A stretch of DNA of 64,000 nt from Phycisphaerales bacterium (GCA_029213305.1 JARGPA010000014.1:1-64000), one strand, 5' to 3'; positions 27,335 through 37,026 are shown, counted from the stretch's first letter. Made by a program: numbers and translations. The notes: generated from the sequence alone by a model not told the origin.

Positions 27335-28575
27335 GTAGAAAACACCATCGCAGTTTGTGATCCGTATATCGGATAATCCGCAATACATCGATAACCACGC
27401 AATGTGTTACTATTAAAGTTGAGTGTGTTGCAGACTTCCTCGATCATTTTTCGATAACGAGGAACATGTGAAGATCCAAATCGATTTAAACCGTTCCCTA
27501 AATTTTCAATCGATTCGAGCAGATCAAGTTGGTCCATGTCGCGAGCAGGGTTATTGATATCTGCTTGGCCGCTAATCGTTGTGTCATAGATTTTGAGTTC
27601 TGGGTATGATCTATTGTATAGATCTTTATGAACAAACACATCGAAATGCATCCGACGAGATGGGATATTGATGTCGCTCGAAGCCCATGCTTTGCGATTG
27701 CGTTCGTCAGGAATGTAACGAGGGATCTCGGCGCGATTCACTTCGCATGTTACGAGATCGACTGAACTCGAAGCGCCAAACGAGTTTTCCTGAAGCAGAT
27801 AATGCATGAGTTCACCTGCTTGATCTACTTCGAGTACTGGAGTTGGTGTCGAGCAGTACTGCGAGAGTGTCGCGCTTGCAACACCATCAACTCGATCACC
27901 GGCGAGTGTGTATGTCTTTCGTCCTGAATGTTCTTCAATCTGACGATGCGAAGTGAACTTCACACGAACCCCAGGTCGCAATCGATGTAACCCGATAACT
28001 GCTTTGATCCAAACAACATCGATATGTTCGCCGTCATCACTCGGATAAAAAATCGCGGCTTCAGCATACACATCCGCCTGCGCGCCCTTGAGCTGGCTCA
28101 TCGCTCGAAATGCTGCTTGTTTTCTTCGGAGTTCAAACTCGCGTCTAGCTTCTGGTACCCAGGCGCTCAGGATTGCTTCAAGTGCGCTTCGATCTCCAAT
28201 CTCGGATTGAATGAGTGACTCAAATCGATCTACTGCCCCATTTGCTTCAAGGAGATCGTCAGCATTAACACCACACTTAGACGCAGCCTTCAACAGACGA
28301 CGCATTGGTTCAGGTCCTGGGACACGATGAACGACAGACATCGGGTCAGAGGCACGAAGCGCCTTGAGGATGCGCGATGTGAGAACTTTGTCTACTCCAA
28401 GTTCCTTTGCTAAACGTTGTGGGCCGCTATCCCCGCCGGGGATTTGGTCGAGCACACGAACAAATCCTGCGAGTAAATCTTCGCCTGCAGCATTGATACG
28501 AATTTCCAAACTCCCCATCGAAGGAGTGTTTGATATCAGAGTCTGGGGATTTGATTGAGTTCTTGATTTAGACAT
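27319..28575 (-). CDS. Hypothetical protein with putative N-terminal helix-turn-helix
   Basis: 418 residues from the ATG at 28575; an upstream GTG at 28680 is less likely. Around residues 40-80 the segment GPQRLAKELGVDKVLTSRIL has the spacing of a winged or simple HTH motif (IclR/Fis-like in feel), followed by a helical region. The larger C-terminal part (about 140-418) has no motif I recognise. It is encoded divergently from a PEP-CTERM gene whose promoter carries a four-half-site operator-like array (28701-28735), so a regulator role is plausible but unproven. Confidence 0.6.
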   Translation of the reverse strand: MSKSRTQSNPQTLISNTPSMGSLEIRINAAGEDLLAGFVRVLDQIPGGDSGPQRLAKELGVDKVLTSRILKALRASDPMSVVHRVPGPEPMRRLLKAASKCGVNADDLLEANGAVDRFESLIQSEIGDRSALEAILSAWVPEARREFELRRKQAAFRAMSQLKGAQADVYAEAAIFYPSDDGEHIDVVWIKAVIGLHRLRPGVRVKFTSHRQIEEHSGRKTYTLAGDRVDGVASATLSQYCSTPTPVLEVDQAGELMHYLLQENSFGASSSVDLVTCEVNRAEIPRYIPDERNRKAWASSDINIPSRRMHFDVFVHKDLYNRSYPELKIYDTTISGQADINNPARDMDQLDLLESIENLGNGLNRFGSSHVPRYRKMIEEVCNTLNFNSNTLRGYRCIADYPIYGSQTAMVFSTQDRD

Positions 28576-28700
28576 ATTTGTGTTTGTGTACTGTATCGCG
28601 CTTGCTCGTATGAATTTGATTATTTCAGAATCAACACACATTAAAACCGCGTTCACTGGTTCTGATACCTGATTATACACGAAAACTCAGTAAATTGATA

Positions 28701-28747
28701 GTTTCTTGGGAGTTTCCCTGAAACTTTCTTGAAACTTTGTGTATACT
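28701..28747 (+). promoter_or_regulatory. Promoter with symmetric four-half-site operator before the PEP-CTERM gene
   Basis: GTTTC at 28701-28705 and 28712-28716, and GAAAC at 28720-28724 and 28731-28735, form two nested inverted pairs centred exactly on 28718 with an 11-bp period on each side. A probable -10 box TATACT lies at 28742-28747. A -35-like CTGAAA at 28718-28723 sits inside the array, so a bound regulator would block RNA polymerase. The gene starts at 28898. Confidence 0.55.
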
Positions 28748-28897
28748 TAAACGATCGAATGATCAATCTCCAGATTGCTCGATCCTCGCAGGACGCACAA
28801 AACCTCAGTTGAATTCATCAAGAACGAATCGATTGAATTCAAAAATCCCATCGACTCTTAAACGAACGAGTCGGATTCAAACGAAAGAGAGAGCCTT

Positions 28898-29614
28898 ATG
28901 AAAAACTCACTTCTAGCCTCAACAATGTTGATCGCATGCGTTGCAAGTGCATCAACAGCTGATGTCACTACAACCTTTGACAATGGAACCGAAGGATGGT
29001 CAATCTCAGGTAGAGATACCATCGATCAAACCGGTGGTAATGACGGCGCGAACATGCACGGTAACTTAATCGACGTGTTCGGCGCAGACATACGCAACAA
29101 CACAAACGGTGATTTTCTCGGAGATCTTTCTCGTTACGGTAGTTCAATAGAACTAAGCATTGACATCAAGACAAACTCGCTCGATTTCTTCGGACAACAG
29201 GTCCCGCGCGAGTTGGTTGTTGAGCTCCGCGATTACGACAACGATAACGGATACCCATGGACTTCCGTCTGGTTCTCCCTCGGAGCAATTGGTGTTGATT
29301 TTAACAGCGAATGGACAACTTACTCCGTTACGATCGATGACACTGCATCACTCGTTCTCCCCGGCGGGTGGGGCGGAACCGGTGATGAAGATCCGAATAC
29401 CTTCGAACCAATTCTCCCAGTCGGACGCACCTTCGATAGTGTGATATCAAGCGTTGATGAAATTGCATTTACAACGTTCGTTCCAGGATTCTTCTTTGGT
29501 TTCACAAACATGGATCTGCAAGTAGACAACATATCCATCAGTACGGTACCAGCTCCTTCATCCCTTGCGCTTATTGGGCTCGGCGGAATCGTTGGCACAA
29601 GAAGAAGACGATAA
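28898..29614 (+). CDS. Secreted PEP-CTERM protein with laminin-B-like domain
   Basis: 238 residues. A signal peptide (MKNSLLASTMLIACVASAS) is followed by a beta domain starting TTFDNGTEGWSISG, a pattern of laminin-B/carbohydrate-binding-like folds that ends near NMDLQVDNISI. The tail VPAPSSLALIGLGGI plus GTRRRR is the Phycisphaerae version of the PEP-CTERM sorting signal read by an exosortase. It is probably anchored or released at the cell surface in contact with exopolysaccharide. AGAGAGAG ribosome site before the ATG; strong terminator after it. Confidence 0.9.
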   Translation: MKNSLLASTMLIACVASASTADVTTTFDNGTEGWSISGRDTIDQTGGNDGANMHGNLIDVFGADIRNNTNGDFLGDLSRYGSSIELSIDIKTNSLDFFGQQVPRELVVELRDYDNDNGYPWTSVWFSLGAIGVDFNSEWTTYSVTIDDTASLVLPGGWGGTGDEDPNTFEPILPVGRTFDSVISSVDEIAFTTFVPGFFFGFTNMDLQVDNISISTVPAPSSLALIGLGGIVGTRRRR

Positions 29615-29652
29615 ATCGACAAACCCTCATGCTATCAATTTTGATTGATAAA

Positions 29653-29684
29653 ACAAGCGGACCCAATGGGTCCGCTTGTCGTTT
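29653..29684 (+). terminator. Rho-independent terminator after the PEP-CTERM gene
   Basis: A 12-bp perfect stem ACAAGCGGACCC, 3-nt loop, GGGTCCGCTTGT lies 38 nt after the stop codon, followed by a short T-rich stretch. Confidence 0.88.
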
Positions 29685-29701
29685 ATATTAAGCCTTAACG
29701 A

Positions 29702-30739
29702 TCAGCTCATCACAGGGTCGGCAGGAGGTTGGTGCCATTGAGCATCTTCGGTTTTTCCACCTTCAATATACCACTGAGTCATTCGATCGATACCTTCTTT
29801 TAAAGGCACCTTGGGTTGATATCCAACTCCAAGCAACTTGTCTGCTTCAAACTTCGTCTCGGTTTTAAACATCTTCTTGACACGAGCAGTTGAGATCGGG
29901 AGATTTTTCCCTGTGAGTTTAATCACAACATCAAATGGCAACCCAAGCAACATCCCAACCCAGTAAGGTAGTGCGGGGGCAGGCTTCTTGCTTAAACAAC
30001 TGCTTACTGTGTTTGAGATTTCAGTACTCGTAAGATCAGGCTTATCAATGTAGTTGAAAATTTCGAAGGCTTCTATTTCACGATTTGGTTTGTCGTCCTG
30101 CATTCCCTTGAGGAAGAGTGTTGCGTGAACAATGTTCTCAACATAACTTAACGACTTGATGTTTGTACCTGCCCCGAACCGTGCGTATTTTCCAGAATCA
30201 ATCTGTCGAATCAATGAGTACATGTTCGCAAAGTTGTTGACACCAAAAGTAACTGTTGGGCGAATGATGAGTGCGCGTCGGCCGTCACCTTGATTTACCC
30301 AGTTGTTAAAAACCGATTCGCCCTTGAGTTTCGATCCGCCATAAGGCGAGTTGGGTGCTGTCGGCGCTGTCTCATGATGTGGGGTTTGTGCGTCGCCGTA
30401 GACTGCGACTGTTGAATAGAAAACAAGTTCTTTCACCCCTGCTCGATCCATTGCATCACACACCATTTGTGAACCATGTTCGTTTACTGAGTAATAAGTG
30501 TCGTGTGCAATTCCGAAATCATGATGAGCCGCCGCAAGATTCACGACCATATCCACACCTTCCATTGCACGATCGAGTGCTTTGGGATCGCGGATATCAC
30601 CTTTCACATATAGAGACTCTGCGGCTTGTCCCGACGGATCGATCAAATCAATCGTGACAAGCTCGTGCCCGAGCGCTGCGAGATCTCGATGAAAATAGGA
30701 CCCAATAAATCCTGAGCCACCGGTAATTAGTATCTTCAA
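29702..30739 (-). CDS. NAD-dependent epimerase/dehydratase family protein
   Basis: 345 residues. The N-terminus KILITGGSGFIGSYF is the NAD site and NSPYGGSKLKGES gives the YxxxK catalytic pair. The second half (IVHATLFLKGMQ; FNYIDKPDLTSTEISNTV) resembles 3-beta-HSD-like/extended SDR enzymes acting on nucleotide sugars or sterol-like substrates. The start is TTG at 30739 with an AGGGG ribosome site 6 nt before it. The substrate is not determined; its location suggests sugar-nucleotide conversion for the adjacent glycan loci. Confidence 0.85.
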   Translation of the reverse strand: MKILITGGSGFIGSYFHRDLAALGHELVTIDLIDPSGQAAESLYVKGDIRDPKALDRAMEGVDMVVNLAAAHHDFGIAHDTYYSVNEHGSQMVCDAMDRAGVKELVFYSTVAVYGDAQTPHHETAPTAPNSPYGGSKLKGESVFNNWVNQGDGRRALIIRPTVTFGVNNFANMYSLIRQIDSGKYARFGAGTNIKSLSYVENIVHATLFLKGMQDDKPNREIEAFEIFNYIDKPDLTSTEISNTVSSCLSKKPAPALPYWVGMLLGLPFDVVIKLTGKNLPISTARVKKMFKTETKFEADKLLGVGYQPKVPLKEGIDRMTQWYIEGGKTEDAQWHQPPADPVMS

Positions 30740-30870
30740 TGCATGCCCCTTAGAAACACAATCCGTCCCGACATCATGTTCATATCATACGACAAACACT
30801 GCTTAATGTTCAGTATGATTCTCATATCGTTATCGTCGGCACAATCCCGCGTCCGCTCATTGGTTATCGA

Positions 30871-32709
30871 TTAAAACCCGCCAAACATATGTGGGGCAAG
30901 GGTCACACAGATGATTCCACAGAGTATCGTCAATGGACCTCCAAATCGAGTGTAATCGAGCCATTTATACCCCCCTGGCCCCATCACCATCAAGTTCGTC
31001 TGATATCCGATCGGAGTAGAAAACTCACAGCTCGCCGCAACAGTGATTGCGACAATAAACGGCATTGGGTTAAGCCCTTGTTCAATCGCGATTGCGACTC
31101 CGATTGGGAACATCAAAACCGCAGCTGCATTATTCGTCATTGAGGCAGTGAACACAGTGGTCAACAAATAGATCGCAGCGAGAAGCGCCCAAGGCCCCAT
31201 TGAAGAACACATTGAAATGATTGTGAGTGAGATATCTTCCGCAAGCCCGGTGTTCACCATTGCCTTTCCGATTCCGAATGATGCGCCGATCACTGTGAGA
31301 ATTTGAAAATCAATCCCTCGTCTTGCTTGGGGACCTGTGCAACATCTTGTGAGGATCATCAATCCCGCTGCAAACATCGCAGCGGTCATAGGTGGGAACA
31401 CTCCAAACGAAATCAACACAACTAACAATGCAAGGATTGCGATCGCTGCCCATGCACGATCGTGACGCAGAGCAGCGGGGGTAACGCGCTCATTGACGAG
31501 ATAAAAATCTTCCGTTGAACCAAATCGCTCGGAAAAACCGGGAGGCGCTTCGAGAAGCAAAGTGTCTCCAGGACGGAGTCGGATCTCGCCGAGCTTGCCT
31601 GGGATTTGTTGCCCTTGTCTCCGAACAGCGACGACTACAGCGCCATATCGAGTACGAATACCTGATTCACGAATTGTGATTCCAACCAATGAAGAGTTGT
31701 TTGAGACGACCGCCTCGACGATTCGAAGATTTGGACGATAAGTAGCGGGATTTTGTGCAGATCCCTCTTCACGCTGCTCAACTGTAGAGGGCACTAACCC
31801 CTTAATTTGCTGAAGATCGACAACCGATTCGAGTTGTCCTACAAACACAAGAACATCGTTTGGTTTGACAACCTGTTGTGGAGATACTGCAACAATCGAA
31901 TCGTCGTCTCGCTCGATTCGAGAGAGGAAAAGCCCAGGCAAGTTACGAAGATTGGCAGCTTCTACTGTCTTCCCAACAATCGGGCTCTCTGGATTCACTT
32001 TGAGTGCAGCATGATACCCTTGCCCTTGTGTTTCAGCATCTTCGATCGGATTCGTGCGATCAGGCAAAAGCTTGCGCCCAAAGATCAATATGTAAGCAAC
32101 ACCAATGATCGCAATTGGCAATCCCACTTTCGCAAGAGTGAACATGCCAAACTCAAGCGCGGGGTTATCTGCGGTAACCGGTCCGCCGTCAGTTGTGAGA
32201 TTTGCATCATCTAACAATTTCGCTGTGATAACATTCGTCGAAGTTCCGATGAGTGTACATACGCCGCCGAGAATTGATGCAAACGACAAAGGCATGAACA
32301 ACTTGCTCGGCGCGATTTTGCATCGTCGAGCAACTCCTGCAAGTGTCGGGAGAAACATCGCAACGATTGGTGTGTTATTAATAAACGCGCTCATAAATGC
32401 GACAGGGATTGTTAATCGAACCTGTGCAGATCGTTCGTCTTTGGGACGACCCAAGAGCACCGCGGTCAACCGACTCATAGCGCCAGTTTCTTTCATCGCA
32501 GCCGCGACAATGTACAACATCCCAACAGTAATCAATCCTCGATTAGCAAATCCTGCAACTGCTTCATCCGGTTCGAGCACCCCTGTTATCAATAAGATCA
32601 CAAGAACACCCATCATGATGATGTCAGGCGCAAAGCGACCCATTGCCATTGTGCCCACCATGAGCACAAGCAATATTCCGGTCAGGATGGCTTCCCAGTT
32701 CGCGAGCAC
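30871..32709 (-). CDS. SLC13-family permease with two RCK-C (TrkA-C) domains, probable sulfate transporter
   Basis: 612 residues: membrane segments in residues 1-180, two regulatory RCK-C domains at about 205-385, then further membrane segments. SLC13 substrate-site motifs are MSAFINNTPIVAMFLPT with GTSTNVI in the first half, and SMTNNAAAVLMFPIG with FSTPIGYQTNLMV in the second. This layout matches SLC13 sulfate permeases. The adjacent CysQ and CysC genes on the same strand support sulfate as substrate, though other anions are possible. GTG start at 32709. Confidence 0.85.
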   Translation of the reverse strand: MLANWEAILTGILLVLMVGTMAMGRFAPDIIMMGVLVILLITGVLEPDEAVAGFANRGLITVGMLYIVAAAMKETGAMSRLTAVLLGRPKDERSAQVRLTIPVAFMSAFINNTPIVAMFLPTLAGVARRCKIAPSKLFMPLSFASILGGVCTLIGTSTNVITAKLLDDANLTTDGGPVTADNPALEFGMFTLAKVGLPIAIIGVAYILIFGRKLLPDRTNPIEDAETQGQGYHAALKVNPESPIVGKTVEAANLRNLPGLFLSRIERDDDSIVAVSPQQVVKPNDVLVFVGQLESVVDLQQIKGLVPSTVEQREEGSAQNPATYRPNLRIVEAVVSNNSSLVGITIRESGIRTRYGAVVVAVRRQGQQIPGKLGEIRLRPGDTLLLEAPPGFSERFGSTEDFYLVNERVTPAALRHDRAWAAIAILALLVVLISFGVFPPMTAAMFAAGLMILTRCCTGPQARRGIDFQILTVIGASFGIGKAMVNTGLAEDISLTIISMCSSMGPWALLAAIYLLTTVFTASMTNNAAAVLMFPIGVAIAIEQGLNPMPFIVAITVAASCEFSTPIGYQTNLMVMGPGGYKWLDYTRFGGPLTILCGIICVTLAPHMFGGF

Positions 32710-32753
32710 TGTTGAGTTATCCTTACCTTCTTATCTAAGACTAGTGTTGAAGT

Positions 32754-33785
32754 TCAATCTGCATCGACCCCGATACCGAGCTCTTTGATCGCTTTGAGTA
32801 ACAACCCGTGTATCCGCGGGGGAGCACAAACGATCCCTTTATTCTTCTCGAGCCCTCGGCCGTGAGAAAAATCGAGGTTGTGTCCGAAGATATCGGTCAC
32901 AAAAGCCCCTGACTCGCACGCAATACAACATCCTGCGGCATGATCCCAAATCCGTTCAACATATCCCTTCCTTGTCGGCAATCTGAGATATGCATCTGCT
33001 TGTCCACGCGCAACAACCGCGTATTTGCACTGGGAATCGAGTCTTGCGGGCTCGCCTGCTTTCCCAAGATTGTTTGATTCGATCCAATCGAGAATCCGAT
33101 CTGTATCCGAAACATTGGTATGAGCTTTCTCGACCGATGCACAAACTGAAATTTCTTCAGATTCAATGTGATCCAATCGAGTAATCCGGATTGATTCCGC
33201 ATTCCCGTCGTCACATCGGGTTTCCCAAATACCTTCGCCTTGGATTGCGTAGTACAAACATCCGTGATCATCTCGTTCATCGAATGGGATCGACATATCT
33301 ACCGCAAGGTTCGGACAACCCATGACACCGATTGTTGGTGTCCCATTCTCAATAAATCCAAGCGCTACTGCGTATTGCTGATTTCTCAAGAACCCCTTTG
33401 TCCCATCGATCGGATCAAGAGTCCAATACCGATGATGAGATGTATCACCTGCACCTAGATCAATCGCGTCGAGTACTGCGTCAGGAGTTGCGTCTTCCCA
33501 AACTTCTTGAACCGCCGCGACGACTGCATTGAGGATCAACACATTGTCTTCATCGCGAAGGAATGATGATGACTCTTCTGCGATCATAACATATTCGCCG
33601 ATATGTTCTTTTAGTACTGTTGCGACAACTGCTTGAGCAGCGTAATCCGCAACTGTAACAGGGCTTTTGTCATCTTTCGTGATCGAACGAACTGCGTCTA
33701 GGTTCTTCTGAACTTCTCTACAAACAATGGACGCTGCGACAACTGCTTGGCGGCCTGCTTGAGCATATTCTGCATGATCGATCAT
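32754..33785 (-). CDS. cysQ: 3'(2'),5'-bisphosphate nucleotidase (HAL2/CysQ-type)
   Basis: About 343 residues from the ATG at 33785; a TTG at 33803 is an alternative. Inositol-phosphatase-fold motifs are VMIAEESSSFL (first metal Glu), YWTLDPIDGTKGFLRNQQYA (DPIDGT metal loop) and ERIWDHAAGCCIACESG (WDxAAG). The enzyme hydrolyses 3'-phosphoadenosine-5'-phosphate, the inhibitory by-product of sulfotransferases. It lies between the permease and CysC genes, which fits PAPS turnover. Confidence 0.92.
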   Translation of the reverse strand: MIDHAEYAQAGRQAVVAASIVCREVQKNLDAVRSITKDDKSPVTVADYAAQAVVATVLKEHIGEYVMIAEESSSFLRDEDNVLILNAVVAAVQEVWEDATPDAVLDAIDLGAGDTSHHRYWTLDPIDGTKGFLRNQQYAVALGFIENGTPTIGVMGCPNLAVDMSIPFDERDDHGCLYYAIQGEGIWETRCDDGNAESIRITRLDHIESEEISVCASVEKAHTNVSDTDRILDWIESNNLGKAGEPARLDSQCKYAVVARGQADAYLRLPTRKGYVERIWDHAAGCCIACESGAFVTDIFGHNLDFSHGRGLEKNKGIVCAPPRIHGLLLKAIKELGIGVDAD

Positions 33786-33852
33786 GTTGGTCGTTCCTGT
33801 CAAAGCTGATGAGCTTCATAAATGTGCATCTAGTAAGCGATAAGTAAAAGGG

Positions 33853-34497
33853 TTACTCCGCTGAGATAATCTTATGGCGAACCAACGCTTCAACCAGCTC
33901 ATTGGCGGCTTGCTCAGCGCTTAAAGTTCCAGTATCGACAACAATCTCAGGGTTCTTGGGTTCTTGGTATGGATCGTCGATCCCGGTGAATCCTTTGATT
34001 TCCCCTGCCCTTGCCTTCTTATACAGCCCTTTCGGATCGCGTTGTTCACAGATTTCGATCGGAGTGTTGATAAAGACTTCAAGAAATTTAAGCCCTGCAT
34101 CATCGTGGATCTTGCGGACTTGATCGCGATCTCGTTGATATGGAGAGATAAAACTCGAGATCGTAATGACTCCAGAGTCTGCAAAGAGCTTCGCGACCTC
34201 TCCAATTCGGCGAATATTTTCCTTCCGATCGTCTGCTCCGAACCCTAGATTCGCGTTGAGTCCGTGTCTCACATTGTCTCCATCGAGTCGATATGCGAGC
34301 ACACCGCGTGAATTCAACGCTTTTTCGAGTGCGACACCAACTGTGGACTTTCCTGATCCTGAAAGCCCTGTCAGCCAGAGTGTGCATCCGTCATGTCCGA
34401 GTACTTTTGCTCGATCTGCCCTGTTCACTTCGCCGTCGTGCCAAACAATGTTCGTGGATTGGCCACTCGATGATGGATTGGGTTGTTTTGTGCTCAA
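33853..34497 (-). CDS. cysC: Adenylylsulfate kinase
   Basis: 214 residues from a TTG at 34497 with a GGAG ribosome site 6 nt upstream; the frame also opens at a TTG at 34557 without such a site. Features are [14 protein letters not shown], the Walker A loop [43 protein letters not shown] and [19 protein letters not shown]. All are diagnostic for APS kinase, which phosphorylates adenylylsulfate to PAPS. Here it is a separate gene, not fused to CysN. It diverges from cysD-cysN. Confidence 0.96.
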   Translation of the reverse strand: MSTKQPNPSSSGQSTNIVWHDGEVNRADRAKVLGHDGCTLWLTGLSGSGKSTVGVALEKALNSRGVLAYRLDGDNVRHGLNANLGFGADDRKENIRRIGEVAKLFADSGVITISSFISPYQRDRDQVRKIHDDAGLKFLEVFINTPIEICEQRDPKGLYKKARAGEIKGFTGIDDPYQEPKNPEIVVDTGTLSAEQAANELVEALVRHKIISAE

Positions 34498-34652
34498 TTC
34501 AGACTCCGATGCATGAAGGAATGCGTAAAGATGGACAATATCGGTCCTATGCTCCAAGGGCAGCTATTCTCTCTGCGAGAATGCTCAATTCTGGACTATA
34601 CTTCGGTCAATTGCTTTCGAAAATCCCGGCTTATCGCTTGGGAAGCAAGAAA

Positions 34653-34664
34653 CATCGGCCGATG
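34653..34664. promoter_or_regulatory. 12-bp perfect palindrome between cysC and cysD
   Basis: CATCGGCCGATG at 34653-34664 lies in the 246-bp divergent region, 80 nt before the cysD start and next to the AT-rich AATAAAATATAGAT that could hold a -10 box. It is a candidate operator controlling sulfate activation genes. Confidence 0.35.
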
Positions 34665-34743
34665 AATAAAATATAGATATCGTCGAACATGTGGGTGATT
34701 GACACCCTAGACACTTTCGTTCACTTTGCGGAGAATTTCGGGT

Positions 34744-35673
34744 ATGTCCCAAATCGCCGACTCACAAGCTCACTACCGGCTAACGCACCTCAAAGCCCTC
34801 GAAGCAGAGGCTATACACATCATGCGCGAGGTCGCAGCCCAGTTCGAGAAACCCGCACTGATGTTCTCAGGCGGCAAAGACTCGATCGTCATGGTTAAGC
34901 TCGCTGAAAAAGCGTTCCGCCCGGCGAAATTCCCGTTCCCACTCCTTCACATCGACACTGGGCATAACTTCCCAGAAGCGCTCGCGTTTCGCGATCATCT
35001 CGTCGATAGCATCGGAGAACGACTCATAATCCACAAGGTCCAAGACCTAATCGATAAAGGCATGGCCACGGAAGATCCCGGGCCGTTCCCGTCGAGGAAC
35101 CGAGCACAGATCCCAACATTGCTCGACGCGATTGAAACATATCAGTTCGATGCACTCTTTGGAGGCGCACGGCGCGACGAAGAGAAAGCACGCGCCAAAG
35201 AACGAATCTTCTCGTTCCGCGATGACTTTGGGCAATGGGATCCAAAGAACCAACGACCTGAGCTCTGGAATCTATACAACGGCCGAAGCCGAATGGGAGA
35301 GAACATCCGTGTCTTCCCCATTTCAAACTGGACAGAAATGGATGTCTGGCAATACATCATGCTCGAAGAAATAGAGATCCCAGATCTCTACTTCTCGCAC
35401 GAACGCGAAGTAGTTGAGCGCCGAGGACAACTCGTCCCAGTAGGTGACGCACCCTTCGGACCAAGAGATGGTGAAGAAGTTGTCAAACGAACTGTTCGAT
35501 TCCGTACCGTCGGCGATATGAGCTGTACCGCCGCGACTGATTCACCTGCTGCAAATCTCGAAGAAATCGTCGGGGAAGTCGCAGCCGCAAGAGCATCCGA
35601 ACGCGGCGCTCGCATGGACGACAAGAACAGTGAAGCCGCGATGGAAGATCGCAAGAAGGAAGGGTACTTCTAG
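34744..35673 (+). CDS. cysD: Sulfate adenylyltransferase subunit 2
   Basis: 309 residues from the ATG at 34744, which has a GGAG site upstream. The PP-loop motif MFSGGKDSIVMVKLA binds ATP. LLHIDTGHNFPEALAFRD, FGGARRDEEKARAKER and SNWTEMDVWQYI are hallmarks of CysD. With CysN it forms adenylylsulfate from ATP and sulfate, driven by GTP hydrolysis. It is followed after 3 nt by cysN. Confidence 0.97.
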   Translation: MSQIADSQAHYRLTHLKALEAEAIHIMREVAAQFEKPALMFSGGKDSIVMVKLAEKAFRPAKFPFPLLHIDTGHNFPEALAFRDHLVDSIGERLIIHKVQDLIDKGMATEDPGPFPSRNRAQIPTLLDAIETYQFDALFGGARRDEEKARAKERIFSFRDDFGQWDPKNQRPELWNLYNGRSRMGENIRVFPISNWTEMDVWQYIMLEEIEIPDLYFSHEREVVERRGQLVPVGDAPFGPRDGEEVVKRTVRFRTVGDMSCTAATDSPAANLEEIVGEVAAARASERGARMDDKNSEAAMEDRKKEGYF

Positions 35674-35676
35674 GAC

Positions 35677-37026
35677 ATGAGCACCAACACGCAACCCAAA
35701 TCAGGTACCGATTTCTCGACAGATCCGAACACGAATATGGGCATGGATTTTTCCACAGACGCATATCTCGATATGGATTTGCTTCGATTCTTGACATGTG
35801 GCTCAGTTGATGACGGCAAATCAACACTCATTGGGCGCTTGCTGTACGATTCAAAGTCAATCTTCGAAGATCAGCTTGAAGCTGCTGAAACCGCGTCGCT
35901 CTCTCGCGGCGATCAACGAATGGATCTCGCACTACTCACAGATGGACTTCGCGCCGAACGTGAGCAGGGGATTACCATTGATGTTGCGTATCGCTACTTC
36001 GCGACCCCGAAGCGAAAGTTCATCATTGCTGATTGTCCAGGCCATGTTCAGTACACACGCAACATGGTAACCGGTGCGTCAACAGCAAACCTCGCGTTGA
36101 TCTTGATCGACGCACGCCACGGAGTGATCGAGCAGACGCGTCGACATTCATTCATCACTTCACTTTTGCGAATTCCGCATTTGGTTGTGTGTGTGAACAA
36201 AATGGATCTCGCAGATTGGTCACAAGAAACATACGACAAGATCCGTGAAGACTTTGAAGAGTTCGCAGCGCGGTTCGAAATTACTGATATCACTTTCATT
36301 CCGATGTCTGCACTTACCGGCGACAATGTTGTGAACCGATCCGAGAACATGGATTGGTACCAAGGCCCGTCATTACTACATCATCTTGAAAATGTACACA
36401 TCGCAGGCGATCGCGACATGATCGATCCTCGTTTCCCAGTACAGTGGGTTGTTCGTCCCCAGGGCGATGAGCATCACGACTATCGCGGGTACGGCGGCCA
36501 AGTCGCATCAGGAGTATTCCAGGTTGGTGATGAAGTTGTTGCACTCCCATCGGGAATGGAATCAAAGATCAAATCGATCGATATCGGAGGCGACTCTCAG
36601 CAGTTTGCTTCGCCTCCTCAGAGTGTGTCGATTCAGCTTGAAGATGATATTGACATCTCTCGCGGCGACATGCTCTGTCGACCAAATAACCAACCCACCT
36701 CGGGTCAAGATATCGATGCGATGGTTGTATGGATGACGGACACACCAATGCAAGTTGGGAAGAAGTACACCATCAGACACACTTCGAATGAAGCGCGATG
36801 CATCGTTAAGAACTTAAACTACCGTCTTGATATCGAAACACTTCATCGAGTAGAAGAAGCATCAGATCTCAAACTCAACGAGATCGGAAGAATTTCAATC
36901 CGAACAACAAAGCCTTTGTTCTATGATCCGTATCGCCAATGTCGAGTTACTGGAAGTTTCATCATCGTTGACGAGCAAACCAACAACACTGTTGGTGCAG
37001 CGATGATCATCGGCGAAACAAACTAA
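35677..37026 (+). CDS. cysN: Sulfate adenylyltransferase subunit 1 (GTPase)
   Basis: 449 residues. GTPase motifs are GSVDDGKSTLIGRLLYDS (G1), EQGITIDVAYRYF (G2), DCPGHVQYTRNMVTG (G3) and NKMDLAD (G4), followed by EF-Tu-like beta domains. It couples GTP hydrolysis to CysD-catalysed adenylylsulfate synthesis. The protein stops after the beta domains, so no APS kinase is fused; that is the separate cysC. The N-terminus has an extra polar stretch of about 28 residues. A strong terminator follows. Confidence 0.97.
   Translation: MSTNTQPKSGTDFSTDPNTNMGMDFSTDAYLDMDLLRFLTCGSVDDGKSTLIGRLLYDSKSIFEDQLEAAETASLSRGDQRMDLALLTDGLRAEREQGITIDVAYRYFATPKRKFIIADCPGHVQYTRNMVTGASTANLALILIDARHGVIEQTRRHSFITSLLRIPHLVVCVNKMDLADWSQETYDKIREDFEEFAARFEITDITFIPMSALTGDNVVNRSENMDWYQGPSLLHHLENVHIAGDRDMIDPRFPVQWVVRPQGDEHHDYRGYGGQVASGVFQVGDEVVALPSGMESKIKSIDIGGDSQQFASPPQSVSIQLEDDIDISRGDMLCRPNNQPTSGQDIDAMVVWMTDTPMQVGKKYTIRHTSNEARCIVKNLNYRLDIETLHRVEEASDLKLNEIGRISIRTTKPLFYDPYRQCRVTGSFIIVDEQTNNTVGAAMIIGETN

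Noticed and set aside
34498-34557. Longer cysC reading frame starting with TTG at 34557
   Set aside because: The TTG at 34497 has a GGAG ribosome site at ideal spacing and gives the normal CysC N-terminus; the extra 20 residues have no family match.
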